Shown: one piece after another, positions 47,340 through 57,239 of the stretch
Layout of the letters: each line of letters begins with the position of its first letter
How positions within the stretch are numbered: the stretch's first letter is position 1
Source: Nereocystis luetkeana
Taxonomy: Eukaryota > Sar > Phaeophyceae > Laminariales > Laminariaceae
NCBI GenBank assembly: GCA_031213475.1
Contig: JARUPZ010000003.1
Coordinates: 8,823,509-8,887,508, forward strand
Direction: 5' to 3'
DNA length: 64,000 nt
Notes under the pieces: generated by a model
The model's input: the letters and a program-made list of their open reading frames with translations, nothing else
What the model was told of the DNA's origin: nothing
Database searches by the model: none
Translations under genes and position numbers: made by a program

Positions 47340-47610
47340 ACGGTCGCTCTTTCGGTGAAGGACGCGCTCGTGAACGAATGGTATCTTTGCCGCAACCAGA
47401 AGCAAGTCGGCTTCAACCGTGTGAAAATCCTCGGTGGCCCCCCTGTTGGTTGGTGGGTGGTGTGCACAGGAAAGCCAGAAAACGCTTTCGGCCGTCGCCA
47501 AGTTGGCCCGCAAGTATCTCGCAGTGGAAGCATCATCCGCCGCATCGGAGCGTCTGTTCTCGGAGTATATTATATTAGGAGGAAACACGAAGAAACGCAA
47601 AAGAAAAAAA
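47340..47610 (+). pseudogene. hAT transposase C-terminal dimerisation segment
   Basis: The plus strand reads GPPVGWWVV and then, after one frameshift near 47480, LARKYLAVEASSAASERLFS. WW followed by LA-LARKYLA-V-ASSAASER-FS is the signature of the hAT C-terminal dimerisation region. After SEYIILGGN the usual basic segment turns into a lysine-rich run and a (CA)n tract. The DDE catalytic core is not found upstream. Dead remnant of an autonomous hAT element; it does not explain the MITEs here, whose TA flanks differ from hAT 8-bp duplications. Confidence 0.75.
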
Positions 47611-47613
47611 AAA

Positions 47614-47634
47614 ACACACACACACACACACGCT
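47614..47634. repeat. (CA)n microsatellite
   Basis: AACACACACACACACACACAC, directly downstream of the hAT remnant. Confidence 0.85.
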
Positions 47635-49410
47635 CGAGTGGAGAGGTGGCAGCCGATATATATTTTTCCTGTACGAGGCTCCTTAGAACAAGCTGCGGTA
47701 AGTAACGTGCCGGCCGGTTCTCGGGGTCTCTGGTGGCGTGGTAGCCTGCGCTCGTGGGTCGGCGCACCCCCCACGAACGAACGGCACTATACGAAGTCCA
47801 CCGATCAAAGTATTTATAGTGTTCGCTGTTTAGCGGCGTATATACAGAGTGTTTTTGTTTGTGGTAGGGGCGGACACGAGAGGAAGACAAATGCTACGCC
47901 GTAGTATGCCTGGTATACGGTAGTAGTTCAGCAGCAGTACCACCATATACAAGGTGTGGCAGGCACCAGGAGGCGCCAGATAACGAGCCAGAGACTTCGC
48001 GTGGTCTTGTGGGGGCACGGCATGGCGAGGAGAAGCCATGCGGACGGCTCGGTGGGCGAATAACAAAAAAAAAAAAAAAATGAGAGAAATCAACAACAGG
48101 AGAAATAATAGTGGTCGAGATTTCGACGGGGAATGATCTAAATTGATAGAGCACATATAATAACTTGAACTGCATTTGAAATTGTAGACGTTGCTTGCTT
48201 TTGACATCAGCGAGCGATAGAGTTGTTTTGTTGAAACGCCACACAAATATTATTATCACGGGATTGAAGGATACAGCCCCCCTCTACCCCCCCCTCTCGT
48301 CTGCGTATTGTTCGGCGTGTGTATACGCGAAGAACATTGGACTGACTCAGTCAAATGCCCCACACCAAGGCGGCACATGTCAACGGCGTATGTCGCTCTA
48401 CTCCTCTCGCTGGTCTGCTGTTTTTTAACCACCCCCCCCTCACTCCGATCCTACGACTGCGACCATACATGTTAAAGAGTACCCCCCCCCCCCCCCCCTC
48501 TCTCCCCGCTCACTCATGTACGGGCCAGAGCAGTCTACTGGGTATCTCTTCCCGAGAGACGACGATATGTTGCCACGCCGTTAACGCGTCTAGATGCAGA
48601 ATTGCAAACGGCCTTTGTCCGTGCTCGACTGCAGATCAATGTCTGCATATTTTCCCGCCACCGCCATGTACGTACAACATACTACTAGTGGGCGTACGAA
48701 TTGGTTGCAATATTATATGCATGCATATCATACAAAGGGCCGTTACACATAGATAGGACACGGTTTGTTGCGCCCGCTGCTGCGCCCCGCGTTTTTGTTT
48801 TTGTCGTGTTTCGGGTCTTCGACATGGCGGCCGAATGGGTCTATTTGCGCGTATATCCCTCGTCCATGACATACGGAGTACCTGCCAAAAGTAAGGCGCC
48901 AGTCTAATCATCTCCCGCGGACGTGATACATCTGACCGACGAAGGCTGGATAGAGCAATCACACAACCACGCGACGACAAGACAAGAAGTGCCGTCTTGA
49001 TAGATGCCCCCAAGAGCCTGACAAGGTGTGTCAGCGGGGGCTGCAAAGACGCAACGACACAGGGGACACGTTGGCGACAAGGCAAGAGATATGCCCTTGA
49101 GCAAAAAGGGTACTGACCCTAACCCTGGCGAAAAAAAGGAAAATTCCCCTGTCCAAAACCTCGGCATCGGTCGGTAATCGGCGAGAGGCCACAACGCCGG
49201 CCCCGTCTATGTCATACGACTACGATAACTATATCAGCCCGAGCACATGTATATGATGCATGTATAGAGAAAGATGGGTTTATTGCCGGTAAGTTCTTGC
49301 GATAACACACGGTCGTGCACTCCTCCATGTCTGCCAGTCATTACATGCTGCGGGCAACAGACCCTTTGAGTCACATGCGTGTACATATGTGCCGGCAATC
49401 AGAGACGGTG

Positions 49411-49456
49411 TCGGGTTACATTGTTACATTGTTACATCGTTACATTGTTACATTGA
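49411..49456. repeat. (TTACATTG)n octamer array
   Basis: About five units of TTACATTG, one with a C substitution (TTACATCG). Confidence 0.85.
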
Positions 49457-49715
49457 TTGCTCGTCTCGAAACAAAGAGCTCTTCGTCTTGTATTTTGACT
49501 ACTATTGTCACCACGCTGACCGGTCGTATGTACGCACACGTATACGAGCATCACATGCATCGTATACACTGTACGATGTACAGTCAGTTCGCGCCATACG
49601 TCAAGAATTTGGTATTGGCAGTCAAGAATTTGAGGCAGAGTTTTCACACCATGCACCAGGGCACAATGTAAGGATTTACAGCATTTGTGTCCAGCAAGTG
49701 CGACACTTCAAGTCC

Positions 49716-49751
49716 TACCAGGTACCGGGTACCAGGTACTCGTACCAGGCA
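49716..49751. repeat. Chain of CCNGG cores sharing TA units
   Basis: Reads TA-CCAGG-TA-CCGGG-TA-CCAGG-TA-CTCG-TA-CCAGG-CA. Adjacent cores share a single TA, the layout expected from successive insertions or footprints at the same TA site. Confidence 0.8.
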
Positions 49752-50406
49752 TGTAGTAGCCTTTGCGAGCCTGTGAGCAATGTCTTGTTTAGTAGCTAGT
49801 GATTATGTTTTTTTATCCTCCGGCGGATTGGTAAAATTCAACATTGATAACTACAAGAAGCCGCCAGCGTTCAGCCAAAACAGGAGACTATCAACTGATG
49901 TCGCGTACTTACTATCATGTGTGCATGTATCATATGTACTCCACGTTCATTCTCGGCGCCGATGGCTCGCGCTATTGCTACTTACTTGTACATGCGAGTC
50001 GTGTACGAGCTGGATGGCATGATAAAATGGGCAGGCGAATAAAAAGCAAGGTGTGGGGGGCTGCTATCGGCATCAACCAGACTTCTATTTCTCTTCGCGT
50101 CTCATGTTGCAAAGTGTATGAGTTGCGGCACGTCGATCGTCTTTTTTTACGTAAAATACTTCTGAGTGTGTCAACCACTACAGACACTATACTCGTAGTA
50201 GTGTGGCGTACTGCTTGAATACGTCTGTTTTCTGCCTCCACAATCCAGTCCCACGGCCGGGATCTCTTTGAGTGTTTAGTCTCGCCTGCTGGTAGGTATT
50301 TAGGTAGAATAATTCCCGAAGCTATAGATAAATGTACTTAACTTGTAGCACCTCCATCCAGGATACTATATAGCTCGAAAGAAATGCGTAAAGCATTTTG
50401 TTTCAG

Positions 50407-50531
50407 CTCTCGAAACAGTCGATCCGATCGGTCGAAGAATCCAACATTTGCGCGAGGAGGGCGGTATCAAGGAGGACGCCCATCGCATTATAGAGCATTA
50501 CAGGGCTGCTCCCCTTCGAGATTATGGTTGA
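50407..50531 (+). CDS. Possible terminal exon, unknown protein
   Basis: A good acceptor, GCATTTTGTTTCAG, ends at 50406. With two leading bases the frame reads LETVDPIGRRIQHLREEGGI then KEDAHRIIEHYRAAPLRDYG and stops. Charged amphipathic helix-like composition without low complexity. No family recognised and no upstream exon found. Confidence 0.3.
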
Positions 50532-51851
50532 CTTGCAATTAATTCCGGAGGGGTCGCAAGTTCGCTGGAAAAGGGAAAAGGGAGTACACAGTTATTAATA
50601 GCAGGCGTTCGTTTCTCGAACCGAGCTACGTACGTACTCGTAGTACGTACGTACATAGACGCCGGGCAAGAACGAAGGACTTGAAAAGACAAGAGGTTGT
50701 GGAGTGACGCCCGCGTTCAGTTTTAGGTTTTGTTTGTTTCCATCTTCTTGGCATCGTGTGCAGGGCGAGCTTTGGGATCCAGCTCTCTTGATCTTATTGC
50801 CTGGTAGAACGTCTGAGATGGAACAAAGAGCTGTAGGATCAATATGCGCCACTTACTTCTCAAGCCTGCCTGCAGAAAACACGAATATCACCTCCTCCTG
50901 TATGTATGTATGTGCTGTTCGATCCCCCTCAGCAATTTTACAGGTGTGTGCATAGTGTGTGTTTCATATATATATATATCGAGAGCAGAAGAGGCCAAGA
51001 ACATGTACGATAGTGAGATTCACCAACAAACACGTGCTGTCTTGGTGTGCCTGTCACGTGTGAACTGCTATAAACCAACATGCGATTGCCTTGTGTACCC
51101 CGGCCCCCACGCACGTGTGATCTGTTGTTTCACAGTGCGCGAAACGGTACTGGCCGAAATCAATTTGGAAATCGAGCCTGCTGGAAGTATTGTCGCCTCG
51201 TCGACCCTGGAAGCATCCAGGGGGGGAATCGCCGGCCAGTAGTAGTCAATCGCGGGGAAAGTAATGGAAAACGCGTGAACGGTTCACGCAAGTTGCAGAG
51301 TAGAGTATCGACCTATCGGTTGAACTCACAGCTGATGACGTGCAAATAAAAAAAAGTCCTGAAAACTACGTAACGAAACAAGAATTACGTACTATTAATA
51401 CCCACCGGGAAAGTAACACCGACCACCAGCGCAAACGAGTTTAGAGTAACTGCTGTCGTTATATTATGCACTCTAGGTGCGTAACCAGGCGAGGGAAACG
51501 GCATAGACAACAGACAAGGACAGGCGTACTCGTCGGGGTTCCCTGCCCTCTGGTCTTTCTTGGTGCATTGGGAGAGACGGACCGCACTGTAAAAGCTTGA
51601 AGTTTGCTCGGTTCTGGGCAATATGCACGTCACTTCACAACCAACCCTGGTCGACTTGATAATAACACCGCATTATTAACAGCATGGCGACCAGAAGAAG
51701 ACCTTGACCGTTTTTTTGGTTTCTGGTTACAACATATACCCTATCATCTATGTGCAGGCCCAGCAGCTACTGTAGTAGGCTACAGCATATGTAGCGACCA
51801 AAACGAATGCCATGCGTGTGCGATATTTTCACCCCCGTCTATCCATACCGG

Positions 51852-51921
51852 GAGCGCGAACCAGCGCGAACCAGCGCGAACCAGCGCGAACCAGCGCGAA
51901 CCAGCGCGAGCCAGCGCGACT
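51852..51921. repeat. 10-bp tandem repeat GCGCGAACCA x7
   Basis: Five perfect and two one-mismatch units of GCGCGAACCA. Peptides such as NQREPARTSA in the plus frames come from the repeat. Confidence 0.9.
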
Positions 51922-52055
51922 CATGACAGCGGGTGGGGGGGTAGTAATAAATACCTGGTACGTATCATTCAAGAACCGCTGAGCAAAAAAGCAGGTACTG
52001 GTATGGCCCTATGTCCACACGCCATACTTGGTTATCATTACCATTACCGCCTTCG

Positions 52056-52301
52056 ACGCGTTCTGCGACGAGAGAGGTAGCACATTTCCGCTATTTGAAA
52101 AAATGTTTCCTGAATGACGGGGCTCCTTCACCCAAAATCGTGGGAATGCCTATCTTGTTTCGGTAAATGACGTAGTTGTATGCTTTGAGACATGGGATTA
52201 CTCGTCGGAATGCAATTTGATTTAGTTTTCGGGTGGGGTGTGGAGCTAATCAAGTGAAGCCTCCGAAAAATTAGGGTGAACCTCTATCGTAAAACGCCTC
52301 G
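52056..52301 (+). mobile_element. MITE family B, copy 3
   Basis: GCGTTCTGCGACGAGAGAGG to GTGAACCTCTATCGTAAAAC GCCTC; interior CTGAATGACGGGGCTCCTTC and AATGCAATTTGATTT as in copies 4 and 5. Confidence 0.85.
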
Positions 52302-52726
52302 TTATAGCTCTGGCGCAGTAGTACACCCCTCCCCCCCTCCCCCCAACCTCAGCAGCCCGGGCTGCTCCATGGGACCGATGCTGCGAATGTCCTCACTATT
52401 GTTTTAAAGTGTTTCCTCTTCACGTCCCAGATGCAGAGAACTGCGAGCCGGCACGACTTTCGGTAGGTCACCCACTAATAAACAGCCAATAAAGGGTGGA
52501 TTTGGTTGATAATAGTCGTTTCCCGGAGGTGGCGTTATTGAGATTCTTCACCTGTAGGAAGGGTTGTTGAAATATGGGATATTAGTTTTCTATTTCGGGC
52601 GCCCCCCCCCCCCGCGCGGGCGAGATGGGTCGTTTCCGCTAACCCGACTCGAGTCGCCAAGCCCACTTGCCGTCAGCTGGCGTCGCCAAACGACTTGCCG
52701 ACTGGTGCCTCTTGCTGTAGTTGCCT

Positions 52727-52835
52727 GTTACGGGGGGGGCATAGCTAGCAGGACCAAATATTGTTAGTAAAAATGGTTAAACATATAGGTTTTTATGTAT
52801 ACCATAGGTCCTGTTAACTATGGTCCTCCGTAATA
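52727..52835 (+). mobile_element. MITE family A, copy 5
   Basis: GTTACGGGGGGGGCATAGCT to CCTGTTAACTATGGTCCTCC GTAATA. The core has the empty ACATATAGG site. Confidence 0.85.
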
Positions 52836-54490
52836 GTGGCTAATGGCATCTACCCACTACGGGTAGTCAATAGCAGTGAAGTCCTGCTGACTCGGAGCTC
52901 TACCCAAAGGAGGCGAACAGTGCAAGAGGCGTTATCGTGTCGTCTCGTCCCAGCCCCCAAGAGGCTTACCGGATAATCTACAGTACAGTGCAAGTGGTAG
53001 TGCCGGCCCTCTGATCGAGATACTGGGCTCAGGCTGCGTATTCATGGATGATTATTCCAAGAAAGGGCGCGTTCCACACCCGACAGTATGACAGGTGCAA
53101 AGCTTGTGGCAAGATAGAAAGTACCTGGTAGTATTTAACCACTCTCGGACTTCTCATTCTCCCCCCAGGGAACTCTCGGAGAGAGTTTCTTGTGGGGGCT
53201 CGTCTTCTCGAGTGAGCGGCCGGCGCAGCAGTAGTAGCAGTGTATACGAAGGGGAATCTCCGGCGGCTCGCCCCCCCCCCTGCACCTGCGGGAAGACCCC
53301 CCGGTTTGCGACTGGAGTATACGATCAACAAGGCATCGCTACAACTTGTAGTGACGGTGTGTTTTACCTTCGTCCCACAGTGCCCCAAACACGCCCCGCT
53401 TATTTCTTGAGTAACGTGTAGCTTCTCCCTGCACACGACAGCACTCCATAAACCGCTAGCTACGCACTCGTGGCGCGTGCTCGTACAGTACATCCCCGTG
53501 CTTGTTCGGCGGTAGCTGCAGGGGGCGGATTCTACTTTCGATCTCCAGCGACAACAAGGTGCTCGATGCCCCGCTCCCCCCAGGCAATCTCTTGGTGGCT
53601 GCCTCCCTCTATCCCCCGTCTCGCTCCTGGATGTCACGATGCGTTGCCCGGACGGAAGTCGTCGTCGATCGGCGCGGTAGGCACCCCCCTCAGCCCCCCG
53701 AGGGTCAGTTCAAACATTTTTCGTTGCTGGATGGACAAGTCCTTCGGCGCTTTTGTTTTCTACCGCTGTATTGGTTATGGTGTTAGTCATTACCAGGTAT
53801 GTCCTTTTAATAGAGAATGGTCAGGGACGTGCGCGCGTGGACAGACGCCCGCCTCCGCCGCCCCGTGCGGATTGGAACGCGGAGATGCGCGCTAGATTTT
53901 ACGGGACATACATCACAACCGTACGAAAGGACAGAAATACTGAGGCAGGCTGGGCCTATTTCTTATGTCGGAAGGGGTCCCCGCCGGGTTTCTAGTTTCC
54001 GTGTATAGCTATCTCAGACCGACCGTTCGTATTGCTCGTTTCCTTCAAGTAAGTGTTGTCCTGTACCCGGCAATATCGTGTGTCTGGTATAGGTAAAAGC
54101 TAAACGTAAAAAGAAAAAGAAGCGCGTAACCACCGGGCAAGTAACACCGGCCAGCCCAAACGGGAACAGACGTCTTGAATCAGTAGGGATCAATGCATAC
54201 CCCCAGCTCTGTCGGAGTGCTGGACTCTCTTCGCTCGACACTTGGCACTGTGCTGCAGTTGTATCCTCTATTGGATAGCCGACACACACACCTCCCTAAG
54301 TTTCACTCCAGCTTCACAGTTTTTATTGCCCTCACCGTGTGCCTCTGAGGCCAGCGGAAAGCAAATTTAATGCCCACTGACTCAAGCCCCTGATGCTTCG
54401 AAGCACATTGTGTTTGTTAAATACACTCCGGGCGGAAGTATGCGTGGGAGCACCGACGAAAATACGAAGGCCAACAAGCGGTCCGTTCTT

Positions 54491-54580
54491 ATCCCTTCTG
54501 AAACTGCAGTCCCGCTTGGGGGCAAACCACTCGGGCTTTGACTGGCTTGTCCCCACAGCGGAACTGCGGTGCTAAATACC
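54491..54580. mobile_element. Hairpin MITE family C, copy 4
   Basis: CTGCAGTCCCGCTTGGGGGC and GCTTGTCCCCACAGCGGAAC TGCGG form the stem; loop CACTCGGGCTTTGACTG. Confidence 0.8.
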
Positions 54581-54814
54581 GTCTGGAGTGGTAAGACGCA
54601 CCTGACACGCTGAAAAATATCGCAAACATGCGTCCTAAAAACCATAGGCATGACTATTGTATTGGTGAGTAAGAGGGTCGAGCTGATGTTGTGCGGCTGT
54701 TCAGCTCTGGGCTCAATTCGTCCTCAGCGTATCGCGCACTCCTGTTTTCCGACGTTGACGTTGCGGCCGGGCAAGGTGGAAGGGGTGCGGTCACGCCACC
54801 CTAGCACGTGTAGT

Positions 54815-55022
54815 CGTAAGACCGTTGACCGTAGACCCTCGCATATCCCTACAATGCCGGGACGGGGGGCGTCGGGTATTCACCGACCAGGCAGACACTG
54901 CTTGCACCAAGCGCGGAGCGAAACGTGAGGTTCTCGGTGCGTCGCATGACGGGGAACCTGCGCCCCACTAAGGGCCGCTCGTGAGGCGGACTTTCTTGCA
55001 CGTGGATGGCATTCTTGAATTG
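54815..55022 (-). mobile_element. SINE-like repeat family D, copy 3
   Basis: On the minus strand it reads GAATGCCATCCACGTGCAAG, GTCCGCCTCACGAGCGGCCC, GTCTGCCTGGTCGGTGAATA, GTCCCGGCATTGTAGGGATA, and ends CTTACGACTACACG. Same order as copies 1 and 2 but with more substitutions. Confidence 0.65.
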
Positions 55023-55249
55023 ATCGATTTATATCTGGTGTGGAGGTGTATGTTACTTCACATAAAGTAGCCCCACCCTGGAGTGCCCCCCCCCGAGAAA
55101 AAGAAGGCACGTCGAATCGCAGCGGCGCAATGCCAGAGGTTTCACGTTGTTGTTGGGGGGGGGGTTTTCATGAGGACTCCAAAATAATGGTTCATTCCTA
55201 CGTAGTAAAGTGCTTTCAAAGCACGTGTCACTGAGAGGTGCATGCATGC

Positions 55250-56470
55250 ACGACCCGAGGGAACTCCACATGGAGCTCCATGAAAAGCTCAATGAAAACA
55301 TGAAGGCGCCAGCAATGTCCCAACGAAGCGCCGTATAGGGCACACACCACCATCAGAGCTCCATGGAAGCGTGTACACCACCGCCACTTGAAATTCTATT
55401 GGGGGGGAGGGTCCAACAGAAGCACGCGGGAAACCCATGCACACCACCCTGAAAGCACCACGGATGGGATTTTGTTTACCTCTCATATGGAGGCACAATG
55501 TCGAAGTAGTGCTATATTGAAGCACCGTGCAAACACCATGCTTCGATATGGTGCTTCCCCATGGGGTCCCATGTGGCATTCGTGGACTCTCGTGTCACGT
55601 TCTACGATAGAGGTAGCACATTTCCGCGAAATTGTGTTTCTGAATGACGGGGTTCGCTAACCCAAAATCGTCGGGATGCCAATCTTGTTTCGAAAAAAAT
55701 CGTTTTTGTATACCTGGGACATGGGATTGTTCATCAGGATGCAATTTGATTTTTGCTGAAGTCAGTATTCGGGTGAGGTATGGAGCTCCTTAGGTGAGAG
55801 CCTCAGAAAATTTAGGGTGAACCCCTATCGTAAAACGCCTCTCGTTCCCTTTCATGGTGGGATATGCGCACTTCCGTCGTGGTTTCAAGCTGTTCCCATG
55901 GACTCCCACGGTGTAGTCGTTTTGATTTCATAGCGATGTCACGAACGCCTCCAACGGACGTCCATGCACTCCCATGGTGGCGTCAGGGTGGTGAATGCGC
56001 CTATGGGCTCCCGAAGGGCTTTCATGGTGCTTGTATCGAATTTTCATGGACTCCCATAGTGGTGACATGGTATGGGACGTCTCATGTACTGTACCCTGAT
56101 GCGACGAGTGCTTCCACGATTATGTCGCCAAGGCTCGCAGGGAACTCTGAGGGTCTTTTTACAATGGTTGATGCATTTTCATGGTGCTCCCATGATGCCT
56201 CCATGGCGCTCCCGTGGCGCTCCCTTAAGAGCTCCCATTGTGCATCCATGGTGTTTCTCTTGTGGTGGGTGCACCAGTGGACTCCCATGGGGCTTCCGTG
56301 GAACTTTGGTGGGTGTCCGTCGTGATCTCATGGTAGTCTATGCGATTTAATGGTTGTGCTTCCATGGAACTTCGTGCGATTTCATGGTGGATTTTCATGG
56401 TAGTGCATGGGATTTCGTGGTGTTTTCATGGTTCTCCAGTGGGGCGTTCAAGCGCTCCCATGGTGCTAGC
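55250..56470 (+). repeat. Degenerate CATGG array, unit near 30 bp
   Basis: CCATGG/TCATGG/CCCATGG recurs every 20-40 bp, often as CTCCCATGGTG or TTTCATGGTG, with at least 25 occurrences. Two MITE B copies (55596, 56511) sit in the array, at 55.6 kb and at its right edge. Open frames in it are repeat-driven. Confidence 0.65.
55596..55842 (+). mobile_element. MITE family B, copy 4
   Basis: ACGTTCTACGATAGAGGTAG to GTGAACCCCTATCGTAAAAC GCCT; interior CCAAAATCGTCGGGATGCCA. Confidence 0.85.
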
Positions 56471-56510
56471 ATGGAACTTAAATGGTGCTTGCCTGTAAAA
56501 TTCGTTCCCT

Positions 56511-56754
56511 GACGCGTTCTACAATAGAGGTAGCACAGTTCCGCTATTTTCTTTTCTGAATGACGGGGCTCCTTGACCCAAAATCGTCCGAATGCCAATA
56601 TTTTTTCGAAAGACGACTTTTGTGTACATGGGCCATGGGAATATTTATCGGGATGCAATTTGTTTTTTGCTAAAATGCGTTTTCGGGTGAGGTATGGAGC
56701 TCCTAAAGTGAGGAGCTTCAGAAACGTTAGGGTGAACCTCTATCGTAGAACGCC
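56511..56754 (+). mobile_element. MITE family B, copy 5
   Basis: ACGCGTTCTACAATAGAGGT to GGGTGAACCTCTATCGTAGA ACGC. Best-preserved right terminus; interior ACCCAAAATCGTCCGAATGC. Confidence 0.85.
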
Positions 56755-57144
56755 CCCCCTCCCACGGTCCATCTTTCAAATTCCCCATGACGATGCAGTG
56801 TCGTAGTTGATCCTCCTGTTTTAGTGGACCACAGGGACGTTTATGACATCTAGATCCTACGGCACTTTCATGACGCTTCGTCCCATGGTGCACGCATCTC
56901 GACCAAACAACTTATTTTTTAAACACACACACGATGTACTCCTTCGAGGGATGATGGGGGCCTAGCGCACGCAACCCGTTCGATCGAGCACGGGACCAGA
57001 ATCGAACCACCGCGCCGGTCAAGGTTGCGAAGCCCAAACGACCTGGTGGGAAAAGTAACCCAACTGTACCCGCGGCTTCTCTCGGCTGAGGGCCCCGCGT
57101 GCAGCTAACGGGGGTCCATATGGTCCAGTTTGATTATTTTTTAC

Positions 57145-57218
57145 GACACGAACCAACACTACCACCACCACCGACACCACCACCGATACCATCAACACCA
57201 ACAACACCAATACCAGCT
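57145..57218. repeat. Imperfect (ACC)n/(CAA)n tract
   Basis: CACTACCACCACCACCGACA and similar trinucleotide-based sequence. Simple repeat. Confidence 0.7.
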
Positions 57219-57239
57219 TAACCGTCACTGGGGCGATGG

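Larger units (their letters stand above)
47900..50400. other. No gene recognised
   Basis: Short frames only. Contains a 17-base C run (48482-48498) next to a scrap of repeat D (CCTACGACTGCGACCATACA, 48452), another D-like scrap at 49212 (CATACGACTACGATAACT), and an octamer array at 49411-49456. Confidence 0.4.
746..53799. repeat. Dispersed TA-CCWGG-TA 9-mer, 18 exact copies
   Basis: The word TACCAGGTA or its complement TACCTGGTA starts at 746, 1254, 2945, 5867, 6510, 7005, 9143, 9150, 18647, 25913, 36647, 41361, 44475, 49716, 49730, 51952, 53122 and 53791. A random 64-kb sequence would hold about 0.5. Centre C/G versions occur at 11709, 17191, 43979 and 49723. Many copies sit in TA-rich sequence, including inside a (TA)n run at 44475. 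Inside one MITE family the word replaces a bare TA. This fits a short insertion with a TA target duplication, such as a transposon excision footprint; the mechanism is inference. Confidence 0.8.

Noticed and set aside
51385-54160. Shared CCACCGGG(A/C)AAGTAACACCG near 51400 and 54130 as a pair of LTR ends
   Set aside because: The similarity spans only about 30 bp and does not continue, so direct long terminal repeats are not supported.
57010-57070. A possible tRNA on the minus strand (GGTTCGATTC box)
   Set aside because: The bases around the box do not form a T-stem, and no acceptor or D-arm fits.
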